Part shown: one piece after another, positions 1 to 6,566 of the stretch
How the letters are laid out: each line of letters begins with the position of its first letter
Numbering within the stretch: position 1 is the stretch's first letter
Source of the DNA: Nocardia brasiliensis NBRC 14402
GTDB lineage: Bacteria > Actinomycetota > Actinomycetes > Mycobacteriales > Mycobacteriaceae
Assembly: GCF_000308475.2 (NCBI RefSeq)
Contig: NZ_BAFT02000005.1
Location: 1 to 32,801 of the forward strand
DNA: 32,801 nt
Reading direction: 5' to 3'
Made by a program: the position numbers and the translations under genes
The notes under the pieces: generated by a model
The model's input: only the letters and a program-made list of their open reading frames with translations
Told to the model about the DNA's origin: nothing
Databases searched by the model: none

Positions 1-156
1 CGGCGCGCCGAGCTGGTGCTGGTGTGGCTCGACGGCGGCCTCGACGTCGACCGCGACGGTTTGATCGACCTGATCGCCGATTTCGCCATCGCCATGGTCA
101 TGCGCCTGCCCGACGTCGCCCAGCGCCTGTCCGGCGACTCCCCCGCCCCGTCCTGA
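1..156 (+). CDS. C-terminal fragment, possible TetR-family regulator
   Basis: An open frame enters from the left edge in frame 1 and stops with TGA at 154-156, leaving 51 residues. The peptide is mostly helical (LVLVWLDGGLDVDR, then LIADFAIAMVMRLPDVAQRL), which resembles the last helices of the ligand-binding domain of TetR-family repressors. No DNA-binding part is visible because the gene starts outside the window. The TetR call is inference from helical character only; any helical protein end would look similar. If it is a regulator, the PheRS-like gene downstream on the same strand would be a natural neighbour to test. Confidence 0.4.
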   Translation, partial: RRAELVLVWLDGGLDVDRDGLIDLIADFAIAMVMRLPDVAQRLSGDSPAPS

Positions 157-366
157 CGCGCGCTCCAACGCCGTGCGCGACGAATCCGCTGGCCACTGCG
201 CCGGTGGATCGTCTACCCTCGACGCATGAACGCAGGCAGGCGATTTCCTTGCCCCGGGCCGACAGTCGGCTGCGGGGACAGCCGCGTGCGTAGCCGCACG
301 TAGTTCCTGTGGCCGTCGCCGGTTCGGGGGTTGTACCGAAACCGACCGGCTACCAAGGAATTACCG
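157..366 (+). promoter_or_regulatory. Structured leader upstream of PheRS-like gene
   Basis: A 210-nt stretch without a convincing gene precedes the PheRS-like start. It contains several hairpin-forming segments: CCGACAGTCGG near 269-279, GTGCG-TAGC-CGCAC near 284-297, and a longer one pairing GCCGGT (318-323) with ACCGGC (345-350) and TCGG (324-327) with CCGA (336-339). The last ends just before the ribosome-binding site AAGGA (354-358). I could not match it to a T-box, SAM, cobalamin or other known riboswitch consensus. Either a promoter region with incidental GC dyads or a real attenuator is possible. Confidence 0.3.
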
Positions 367-1482
367 ATGCCTACCTATCTCAGCACCCCGGATCTGTCGC
401 GCGCGCTGACGGTGCGCGACCTCAGCGACCCCGCCCAGGGCCCGCACGCCATGCAGCAACTGCTCGACGAACTCGTCGCGGCGCTCACCACGCCCGCCGG
501 GCCGAGCGTGCGCATCGTGCGCAATTCGCCGATCGTCGCGGTCGCCGACAACTACGACAAGCTCGGCTACGACCCGGCCGATGTCACCCGCGACGCGCGC
601 TACACCCGATACCTGAGCCCGACCGCCATGCTGCGCAGCCACACTACCGCCGATATCCCCGCCGCCCTGCGCAGCTATGCCGAAATACGCACCGAGACAG
701 ACGAATTGATCGTAGTGCCCGGTCTCGCCTACCGTCGTGACGTGGTGGATCGCAGCCATGTGGGCGAACCACACCAGGTGGATCTGTGGCGTCTGCGATC
801 CCACCCGGACACCGGCGAAGCCGACCTGCAGCAGATGATCGCCAGGCTGGTGACCGCGGTGCTGCCCGGCGCGGTGTGGCGCACCACCCCCGCCGTGCAC
901 CCGTACACCGCGCTCGGCCGCCAGGTCGACGTCCGGCTCGCGGACGAATGGCTCGAACTCGCCGAATGCGGGCTCATCGCCGAGCACATCCTGGCCGGCG
1001 CCGGACTCGACCCGGGGCACTGGTCCGGTACCGCACTCGGGCTCGGCTTGGACCGAGCATTGATGCTGCGCAAGGGAATTCCCGATATCCGTTATCTGCG
1101 CTCGGCCGACCCGCGGATCGCCGAGCAGCTGCGAGACCTGGCACCGTGGCGCCCGGTCTCGATGCTGCCACCGATCCGGCGCGATCTGTCGGTGGTGATC
1201 GCGGACCACACCGACGACGAGACACTGGGCGATACGGTGCGAAAAGTGTTGCGCGACAGGCTCGACGACATCGAGTCGGTGCTCGTCACAGCGCGCACCC
1301 CGTGGGCCCGGCTGCCCGACTCGGCGCGCGAGCGCCTCGGCATCCGGCCCGGGCAGGCCAATGCCGTCGTACGACTCACCCTGCGGCCGCTCACCCGCAC
1401 GCTCACCGACGAGCAGGCGAACGCGATCCGTAACGAGGTCTATCGAGCGATTCATATCGGACCGCACCTAGAACTCGCTTGA
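367..1482 (+). CDS. Orphan single-chain PheRS-like protein (class II core + FDX-ACB)
   Basis: A 371-residue protein. The start is ATG 367 behind AAGGA at 354-358; an upstream TTG at 331 has no such site. Residues about 75-260 resemble the class II catalytic core of phenylalanyl-tRNA synthetase alpha: an SHTT segment (91-94), a motif-2-like YRRDVVDRSHVGEPHQVD (122-139), and motif 3 GTALGLGLDR (221-230) with its arginine kept, followed by GIPDIRYLRSADPR. Residues about 268-371 match the FDX-ACB anticodon-binding domain normally at the end of the beta subunit (PPIRRDLSVVI, later LTRTLTDEQANAIRNEVYRAI). This order matches mitochondrial-type monomeric PheRS rather than the bacterial alpha2beta2 enzyme, but the N-terminal motif 1 region is not recognisable. 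Housekeeping PheST is presumably elsewhere. It could charge tRNA-Phe as a resistant copy, activate another amino acid for a side pathway, or have lost tRNA charging; the sequence does not decide. Confidence 0.75.
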   Translation: MPTYLSTPDLSRALTVRDLSDPAQGPHAMQQLLDELVAALTTPAGPSVRIVRNSPIVAVADNYDKLGYDPADVTRDARYTRYLSPTAMLRSHTTADIPAALRSYAEIRTETDELIVVPGLAYRRDVVDRSHVGEPHQVDLWRLRSHPDTGEADLQQMIARLVTAVLPGAVWRTTPAVHPYTALGRQVDVRLADEWLELAECGLIAEHILAGAGLDPGHWSGTALGLGLDRALMLRKGIPDIRYLRSADPRIAEQLRDLAPWRPVSMLPPIRRDLSVVIADHTDDETLGDTVRKVLRDRLDDIESVLVTARTPWARLPDSARERLGIRPGQANAVVRLTLRPLTRTLTDEQANAIRNEVYRAIHIGPHLELA

Positions 1483-1539
1483 ACAATAAAGAACCGTCCA
1501 CCCCGATCGCCGATCCCGTACGGACGCAAACCATTCCGT

Positions 1540-1565
1540 ATCCTCCCCACTTCACTGGGGAGGAT
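1540..1565 (+). terminator. Hairpin after PheRS-like gene
   Basis: A perfect 10-bp stem, ATCCTCCCCA (1540-1549) and TGGGGAGGAT (1556-1565), with loop CTTCAC. It lies 58 nt after the stop and 65 nt before the next start. There is no U-tract, as is common in actinobacteria. Confidence 0.6.
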
Positions 1566-1629
1566 CGGGCAGGCGGCACCGACTTAAAGTGAGGTTTGTC
1601 CCGCAACCGGAACATTCCGAGGAATTCCA

Positions 1630-2292
1630 ATGTACAAGAAATTAGCCGCCGTCGGCGCCGCCCTATTTGCGTTCGCTTTGCCGATGTCCGGTTCCCCCGT
1701 TTCTGGGCAGCCCGGGTCCGACTGGCCGGGCGCCCCACCGGACAAGATCGTCATCGACGTGGTGACCGTCAACGGCACCGGTTGCCCCAAGGACACAGCG
1801 GCAGTGGCGGTTTCACCCGACAATACTGCCTTCACGGTGACCTACAGCGCGTACACCGCCCAGGTCGGTCCGGAGGCGAGTCCCACCGACTTCCGCAAGA
1901 ATTGCCAGCTCAACCTGAAGGTGCACGTCCCGCAGGGCTTCACCTACGGAATCGCGCAGGCGGACTATCGCGGTTTCGCGAGTTTGCAAAAGGGTGCGAC
2001 GGCACTGGAACGGGCCCGTTACTATTTCCAGGGAAATTCACCGACCGACTTCGTCGATCACACATTCAAAGGTCCGTTCGCCGATGACTGGCAAAAGACC
2101 GACACCACCGAGGTAGGCGCGATCGTCTATCTGCCGTGTGGCGAAACCCGGAACTTCAATATCAACACCCAATTGCGGGTGGACGCGGGCACTTCCGATC
2201 CGAAGAAGACCAGTTTCATCACGATGGACTCGACCGACGGTGCCATCAACACCACCTACCACTTCGCGTGGAAGGTGTGCCCCAAGCCCTGA
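1630..2292 (+). CDS. Secreted DUF4360-family protein
   Basis: A 220-residue protein beginning at ATG 1630 with a GAGG-like site about 8 nt upstream. Residues 1-26 form a Sec signal peptide (KK, hydrophobic AAVGAALFAFALPM, small residues before the likely cleavage site). The mature part matches the DUF4360 pattern: GTGCPKDT near the start, DNTAFTVTYSAYTAQ, RKNCQLNL, PQGFTYGIAQADYRGFASL, a YYFQG segment and a late LPCG. Conserved cysteines suggest an oxidised extracellular beta-rich fold. Members are small secreted proteins of unknown function found in actinomycetes and fungi. It is flanked by hairpins on both sides, so it is probably monocistronic. Confidence 0.8.
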   Translation: MYKKLAAVGAALFAFALPMSGSPVSGQPGSDWPGAPPDKIVIDVVTVNGTGCPKDTAAVAVSPDNTAFTVTYSAYTAQVGPEASPTDFRKNCQLNLKVHVPQGFTYGIAQADYRGFASLQKGATALERARYYFQGNSPTDFVDHTFKGPFADDWQKTDTTEVGAIVYLPCGETRNFNINTQLRVDAGTSDPKKTSFITMDSTDGAINTTYHFAWKVCPKP

Positions 2293-2310
2293 TCACTACT
2301 GCCTGACGCT

Positions 2311-2338
2311 GGAATCCCGTTGGTGACAACGGGATTCC
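2311..2338 (+). terminator. Terminator of DUF4360 gene
   Basis: A perfect 12-bp stem GGAATCCCGTTG (2311-2322) and CAACGGGATTCC (2327-2338) with a GTGA tetraloop, 18 nt after the stop codon of the secreted protein. Confidence 0.85.
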
Positions 2339-2397
2339 CGCCATGTCGGCAGTCCGCGCCGAACCAGCGGCGTCGCCCTTGCGCCGACCGGACAGCC

Positions 2398-2429
2398 GGA
2401 TGGGGCGAGGCTACGGCCTCGCCCCATCC
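2398..2429 (-). terminator. Terminator of KGG stress-protein gene
   Basis: A perfect 14-bp stem GGATGGGGCGAGGC (2398-2411) and GCCTCGCCCCATCC (2416-2429) with loop TACG. It lies 14 nt beyond the minus-strand stop of the KGG gene and may also back up the plus-strand terminator, so the convergent genes are separated by two hairpins. Confidence 0.8.
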
Positions 2430-2443
2430 TTCGGTCGCCCGGG

Positions 2444-2641
2444 TTACCGGTTGCGGTGGCTGTGCGAGCCGCCGAGACGTTTGGCCGCGGTCGGTTGGGC
2501 CGCGGCGCCCTTCTTGCCCGCCTCGCTGGCCCGTTTGGGGTCGTTGTCGAAGCTGCCGCTGCTCGCCTTCCCGCCCAGGCTGGCGATCTTGCGCTGCTGC
2601 GCTGCGTCCATGGCGGCAAAGCCGCGTGGGGCGTCGGCCAT
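2444..2641 (-). CDS. KGG-motif (con-10-like) stress protein
   Basis: A 65-residue, very hydrophilic protein. RGFAAMDAAQQRKIASLGGKA (residues 6-26) and SFDNDPKRASEAGKKGA carry the repeated pattern of the KGG / stress-induced acidophilic repeat family, related to fungal con-10 and Bacillus GsiB-type proteins. Such proteins are small, disordered and induced by desiccation, stationary phase or general stress. The start ATG at 2641 has a strong AGGAGA site 9 nt upstream. It sits downstream of the GT87 gene on the same strand but is separated from it by a hairpin, so it is likely transcribed alone. Exact function unknown. Confidence 0.85.
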   Translation of the reverse strand: MADAPRGFAAMDAAQQRKIASLGGKASSGSFDNDPKRASEAGKKGAAAQPTAAKRLGGSHSHRNR

Positions 2642-2672
2642 GCGTATCTCTCCTTGCCTCGGGTGTTCTTAC

Positions 2673-2690
2673 GGACGGCCGGGGCCGTCC
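2673..2690 (-). terminator. Terminator of GT87 gene
   Basis: A perfect 7-bp stem GGACGGC (2673-2679) and GCCGTCC (2684-2690) with a four-base loop, 43 nt past the stop of the mannosyltransferase gene on the minus strand. Confidence 0.55.
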
Positions 2691-2732
2691 TTCAGGCGCT
2701 ACCCGAGGTTCCGGCGAGCAAACACGACCGGC

Positions 2733-4010
2733 TCAGGTCTGCTGCTGGGCCACCAGCACCGGGGCGGGTTCCGCCCTGGTCACGGCCCTGCGGCCGGAGA
2801 CGAAATACAACGCGACGAGCAGCACGCTGAACCACACATAGGTGTTGCCCACGACGTGTTGCCAAGCGGTCCACTGAGTTTCGCGATGTTCGCCGTCGGG
2901 CAGCCAGTTCTGCGGTCCGTACACGAAGATCGCGGTGATGATCGCGATCGTCACCCACCAGCCGATGGCCTGGCGCCGCGGCAACCTGGTGGCGGCGTAG
3001 CCGACGGCACCGAACAGCGCCGGGGCGATCCACACCCAGTGGTGCGACCATGAGATCGGCGACAGCAGCAGCGTGAACACCGCGTTGAGGCCGAGCGCCA
3101 GCGGCGGGAAATCGACCGCGCGCCGCATCGCCGCGACCACGAGCACCAGCAGCGCGGCGCCCAGCACCAGCCACAGAACGGTGAACGCGGGCTCGGGCAC
3201 CTGCAGCCGGGCCAGTACCGCCTGGATCGACTGATTGGTGTGGAAGGCCGAACCGCTCAAGCCGGACACATTGCCCAGCCCGCCGAACCAGTACTTGGCC
3301 GAGTCGTGCGGCAACACCACGAACCCGAGGCCCGTCGCCGCGGCGCCGGTGATCGCCGCCGTGGCCGCCGACTTGTAGTCCCGGCGCACCAGGAAGTAGA
3401 GCACGAACGCGGCCGGGGTCAGCTTGATCGCGGCCGCGATGCCGATCAGCATGCCGCGCGGCCAGCGCGGCTTGTGGGCCAGGCAGTCGGCCGCGACCAG
3501 CGCCATGAGCAGCAGGTTCACCTGACCGAAGTCCAGGGTCGCGTGCACCGGTTCCAGCAGCAGGCCCAACGGTGTGGCGCACAGCGTCGCGAACAGCGCG
3601 AGCTTGCGCTGGCCTGCCGCGGGCCAGATCCGGCGCGCGACCAGGTACAGCGTCAGCGCCAGCGCGGCCACCGAGGACACGAAGAAGGTGAACGCAGCCG
3701 CGTGCCAGGGCAGCAGCGCGAACGGGCTCAGCGCTAGTGCGGCGAACGGCGGATAGATGAACGGCAGTCCCGCCCCGATCGTGGTCTGCGGCAGCTGGCC
3801 GTACATGTCCTTGCCGTGCCGTAGCGCGTCCACGCCCAACCGGTAGACCTGCAGGTCGATGAACCCGCCGGTGATCTCGTGGAACGGCCACACCGGCAGC
3901 AGCAGACAGAACGCGGAGAACCCGATGACGAGGGCCGGTGCCAGCCACACCACGACCCCGAGTCGACGGTGCTGTGCTTCCGGCTCAACGCGGGTGGTGA
4001 CACTACTCAT
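2733..4010 (-). CDS. GT87-family membrane alpha-mannosyltransferase
   Basis: A 425-residue polytopic membrane protein with about 9-11 hydrophobic segments. After the first membrane span comes the DLQVYRLGVDALRHGKDMYG region (D52 onward), typical of GT87 / DUF2029 enzymes, where an acidic residue in the first extracytoplasmic loop is needed for catalysis. Later features of this family are also visible: LDFGQVNLLLMALV, IKLTPAAF, NQSIQAVL and SPISWSHHWVW. In Corynebacteriales, GT87 enzymes use polyprenyl-phosphate mannose to extend phosphatidylinositol mannosides and lipoarabinomannan outside the membrane (PimE, Rv2181 relatives); which linkage this one makes cannot be read from sequence. The ATG at 4010 begins a short charged cytoplasmic tail. 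Confidence 0.85.
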   Translation of the reverse strand: MSSVTTRVEPEAQHRRLGVVVWLAPALVIGFSAFCLLLPVWPFHEITGGFIDLQVYRLGVDALRHGKDMYGQLPQTTIGAGLPFIYPPFAALALSPFALLPWHAAAFTFFVSSVAALALTLYLVARRIWPAAGQRKLALFATLCATPLGLLLEPVHATLDFGQVNLLLMALVAADCLAHKPRWPRGMLIGIAAAIKLTPAAFVLYFLVRRDYKSAATAAITGAAATGLGFVVLPHDSAKYWFGGLGNVSGLSGSAFHTNQSIQAVLARLQVPEPAFTVLWLVLGAALLVLVVAAMRRAVDFPPLALGLNAVFTLLLSPISWSHHWVWIAPALFGAVGYAATRLPRRQAIGWWVTIAIITAIFVYGPQNWLPDGEHRETQWTAWQHVVGNTYVWFSVLLVALYFVSGRRAVTRAEPAPVLVAQQQT

Positions 4011-4140
4011 CCGCGGCGACTATACCGACCCGTGCGGCGCGGCACACCAGGTGGGAGGGGCTACCCACGAGTATTCGACCGGACTCGGCGTCGCAGCGCG
4101 CGCGACCGGGAACCGCGCGGGCGGTGGTAGTAATGAGCCC

Positions 4141-4533
4141 ATGGGCGCTGACATGGATCCGGAACTCATCGAGCTCGCGACCAAGGTGTTCGATTTCGCC
4201 CGGCAGGGCGACGCGACGGCGCTGGCGACATACATAGATGCGGGAGTACCCGCGGACCTCACCAACGAAGCGGGCGACACGCTGCTCATGCTCGCCACCT
4301 ACCACGGGCACCGCGCGGCCGTCGCGGCGCTGCTCGACCGCGACGCCGATCCGACGCGCGCCAACGACAAGGGGCAGACCCCGTTGGCGGGCGCGGTGTT
4401 CAAAGGGGAGACGGAGATCGTGCGGCTGCTGCTCGAATCCGGCGCCGACCCCGACGCGGGCACTCCGTCGGCGCGCGACGCCGCCGTGCTGTTCGGCAAG
4501 ACCGACCTGATCGAGTTGTTCCGCGACTACTGA
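4141..4533 (+). CDS. Small ankyrin-repeat protein
   Basis: A 130-residue protein (ATG 4141; ATG 4153 is an alternative start, and no strong ribosome-binding site separates them). It consists of an N-terminal helical cap (ELATKVFDFARQGDATALATYI) and about three ankyrin repeats: AGVPADLTNEAGDTLLMLATYHGH, then DADPTRANDKGQTPLAGAVFKGE, then GADPDAGTPSARDAAVLFGK. The TPLxxAxxxGxxxxVxxLL pattern is clear. Cytoplasmic, most likely a protein-binding scaffold; partner unknown. It is divergent from the GT87 gene and 70 nt upstream of the Ddn-family gene, with which it may share a transcript. Confidence 0.85.
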   Translation: MGADMDPELIELATKVFDFARQGDATALATYIDAGVPADLTNEAGDTLLMLATYHGHRAAVAALLDRDADPTRANDKGQTPLAGAVFKGETEIVRLLLESGADPDAGTPSARDAAVLFGKTDLIELFRDY

Positions 4534-4603
4534 GCGGCCCCGGAATTTCGCGGTGCTCGGCCGGTGTTGTCAGGACGGAACCGACGAACCGGAGGCGAAC
4601 GAC

Positions 4604-5020
4604 GTGGCACAGAACAGCTTCAACGAACAGGTCATCGAGGAGTTCCGCGCGAACGCGGGCAAGGTCGGGGGCATGTTCGAGGGCGCGCACATGGTCTTGA
4701 TCACCACGACCGGCGCGAAGTCCGGCCGGCAGATCACCAGCCCGCTGGTCTTCCTGCCCGACGGCGAGCGGGTGGTGCTCATCGCGTCCAACGGCGGCGC
4801 GGACAAGCACCCGGCGTGGTATTTCAATCTGCGCGCGAACCCCGAGCTGACCGTGGAGATCGGCACCGAGCGCTACGAGGCGAAGGCCGAGGAGGTCACC
4901 GGGGCCGAACGCGACGCGCTGTACGCCAGGATGGTCGAGATCATGCCGGGCTTCGGGGAGTACCAGGAGAAGACGTCGCGGCGCATCCCGGTGTTCGCGG
5001 TGTATCGCAAGCAGGCCTGA
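4604..5020 (+). CDS. Deazaflavin-dependent (Ddn-family) oxidoreductase
   Basis: A 138-residue protein. GTG 4604 is chosen because GGAGG (4591-4595) lies 8 nt upstream. The sequence has the Ddn / DUF385 pattern: GAHMVLITTTGAKSGRQITSPLVFLPDG, VLIASNGGADKHPAWYFNLRANP, then EVTGAERDALYARMVEIMPGFGEYQEKTSRRIPVF. These split-beta-barrel proteins bind F420 and reduce quinones or nitro-compounds; Mycobacterium tuberculosis Ddn activates pretomanid. Many actinobacteria carry several paralogues, so the substrate cannot be given. The gene ends 14 nt before the convergent flavoprotein gene. Confidence 0.85.
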   Translation: MAQNSFNEQVIEEFRANAGKVGGMFEGAHMVLITTTGAKSGRQITSPLVFLPDGERVVLIASNGGADKHPAWYFNLRANPELTVEIGTERYEAKAEEVTGAERDALYARMVEIMPGFGEYQEKTSRRIPVFAVYRKQA

Positions 5021-5034
5021 GCGCTGGGTCCTGG

Positions 5035-6408
5035 CTAGCCGCGGGCACGCACCGCGGCGACGGCCTTACGCGCCGCCACCAGCACCGGATCCCAGACCGG
5101 GGAGAACGGCGGCGCGTAACCGAGGTCGAGCGCGGTCATCTGCTCGACGGTCATCCGGGCGGTGAGCGCGACGGCGGCGATGTCGACGCGCTTGCCCGCA
5201 CCTTCCCGGCCGACGATCTGCACGCCGAGCAGCCGGCCCGTGTGCCGTTCGGCGAGCATCTTCACCGTCATCGCCGCGGCGTCGGGGTAATAGCCTGCGC
5301 GGCTGGTGGATTCGATGGTGACCGTGACGTATTGCAGTCCAGCGGCCTGAGCGTCCTTCTCGCGTAACCCTGTTCGGGCCACCTCGAGGTCGCAGACCTT
5401 GCTCACCGCGGTGCCGACGACTCCGGGGAACGTCGCGTAGCCCCCGCCGACGCCCGCGCCGATGATCTGACCGTGTTTGTTGGCGTGCGTGCCCAGGGCG
5501 ATATGCCGTTCCCGGCCCGACACCAGGTCGAGCACCTCGACGCAATCGCCGCCCGCCCAGACGTTTTCGTGACCGCGCACCCGCATGGCCAGATCGGTCA
5601 GCAGCCCGCCGTGCTCACCGAGCGGTAAACCGGCGGCACGCGCCAGCCCCGTGTCGGGGCGCACCCCGATGCCGAGCACCACCACATCCGCCGGGTATTC
5701 CGCGCCGTCGGCCACCACCGCGCGGGCGCGCCCGTGCTCGTCGGTCAGTACCTCGGTCACGTCGGCCTTACTGACCACCGTGATCCCCATGCCGCACATG
5801 GCTTCCCGGACCAGCGCGCCCATGTCCGGATCCATGGTCGCCATCGGCTCGGGGCCGCGATGCAGCATCGTCACGTCGTAGCCGCGCTGAATCAGCGCCT
5901 CGGCCATCTCGACGCCGATATAGCCCGCGCCGACCACCACCGCGCGTTTGCCCGTCGTGGTCTCGAGCGTATCGATCAGCGCCTGTCCGTCGTCGAGCGT
6001 CTGCACACCGTGCACCCCGGCGGCGTCGATGCCGGGCAACGGCGGCCGGATCGGGCGGGCGCCGGTGGCGAGCACCAGTTTGTCGTAGTCCGTCCAGGAT
6101 TCGTCGTCCGAGTCGAGCGCCCGGGCGCGCACCCGGCGGCCCTCGAGATCGAGCTCGATCACCTCGGTGCGCAGCCGCAGGTCGATGCCGCGGGTTCGAT
6201 GCTCTTCGGGCGTGCGGGCGATCAGGGCGTCGCGGTCGAGCACGTCGCCGCCCACCCAGTACGGGATGCCGCACGCGGAGAACGAGGTGAACCGGCCGCG
6301 CTCGAAGACGACGATCTCCAGTTCGCCCGCCGAACGCAGCCTGCGGGCCTGCGAAGCCGCCGACATGCCCGCCGCGTCACCACCGATGACCACCAGTCGC
6401 TCCGTCAT
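5035..6408 (-). CDS. FAD-dependent CoA-disulfide-reductase-like oxidoreductase
   Basis: A 457-residue flavoprotein of the pyridine-nucleotide disulfide oxidoreductase family. The N-terminal FAD-binding VVIGGDAAGMSAA is followed by SFSACGIPYWVGG with a single cysteine (C46) in the position of the redox cysteine of CoA-disulfide reductases, NADH oxidases and NADH peroxidases. LATGARPIRP, the NAD(P)-binding VVVGAGYIGVEMAEALI, the second FAD motif ENVWAGGDC and a C-terminal dimerisation domain complete the fold. ATG 6408 fits the family start better than an in-frame GTG three codons upstream. The single-cysteine form suggests reduction of a low-molecular-weight thiol disulfide or polysulfide, or oxidation of NADH; substrate unknown. 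Divergent from the permease. Confidence 0.8.
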   Translation of the reverse strand: MTERLVVIGGDAAGMSAASQARRLRSAGELEIVVFERGRFTSFSACGIPYWVGGDVLDRDALIARTPEEHRTRGIDLRLRTEVIELDLEGRRVRARALDSDDESWTDYDKLVLATGARPIRPPLPGIDAAGVHGVQTLDDGQALIDTLETTTGKRAVVVGAGYIGVEMAEALIQRGYDVTMLHRGPEPMATMDPDMGALVREAMCGMGITVVSKADVTEVLTDEHGRARAVVADGAEYPADVVVLGIGVRPDTGLARAAGLPLGEHGGLLTDLAMRVRGHENVWAGGDCVEVLDLVSGRERHIALGTHANKHGQIIGAGVGGGYATFPGVVGTAVSKVCDLEVARTGLREKDAQAAGLQYVTVTIESTSRAGYYPDAAAMTVKMLAERHTGRLLGVQIVGREGAGKRVDIAAVALTARMTVEQMTALDLGYAPPFSPVWDPVLVAARKAVAAVRARG

Positions 6409-6491
6409 ACCGCCCACGCTACGGCGGCGAACCGCCCGGCAGGCGGCGGGGGTCGGCGCGATTTGCCGCGGAATTCCTGGTTGCCGTGCGG

Positions 6492-6549
6492 TTGACCATC
6501 GATTACTTCACACTGATCTTCTGGCAAACGCTGTGTGAGGGCAGCGTTT
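6492..6549 (+). promoter_or_regulatory. Promoter and dyad upstream of the APC permease
   Basis: TTGACC (6492-6497) and GATCTT (6515-6520) are spaced 17 nt as possible -35 and -10 boxes. Immediately downstream is a perfect inverted repeat AAACGCTG (6526-6533) / CAGCGTTT (6542-6549) with an 8-nt spacer, located where a repressor would sit over the start point or where an mRNA hairpin would form before the CTGGAG ribosome-binding site. The regulator is not identifiable here. Confidence 0.45.
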
Positions 6550-6566
6550 ACACCCTGGAGCAGTAC

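Noticed and set aside
157..366. T-box, SAM-IV or cobalamin riboswitch before the PheRS-like gene
   Set aside because: No T-box antiterminator consensus, and none of the conserved blocks of the other classes were found.
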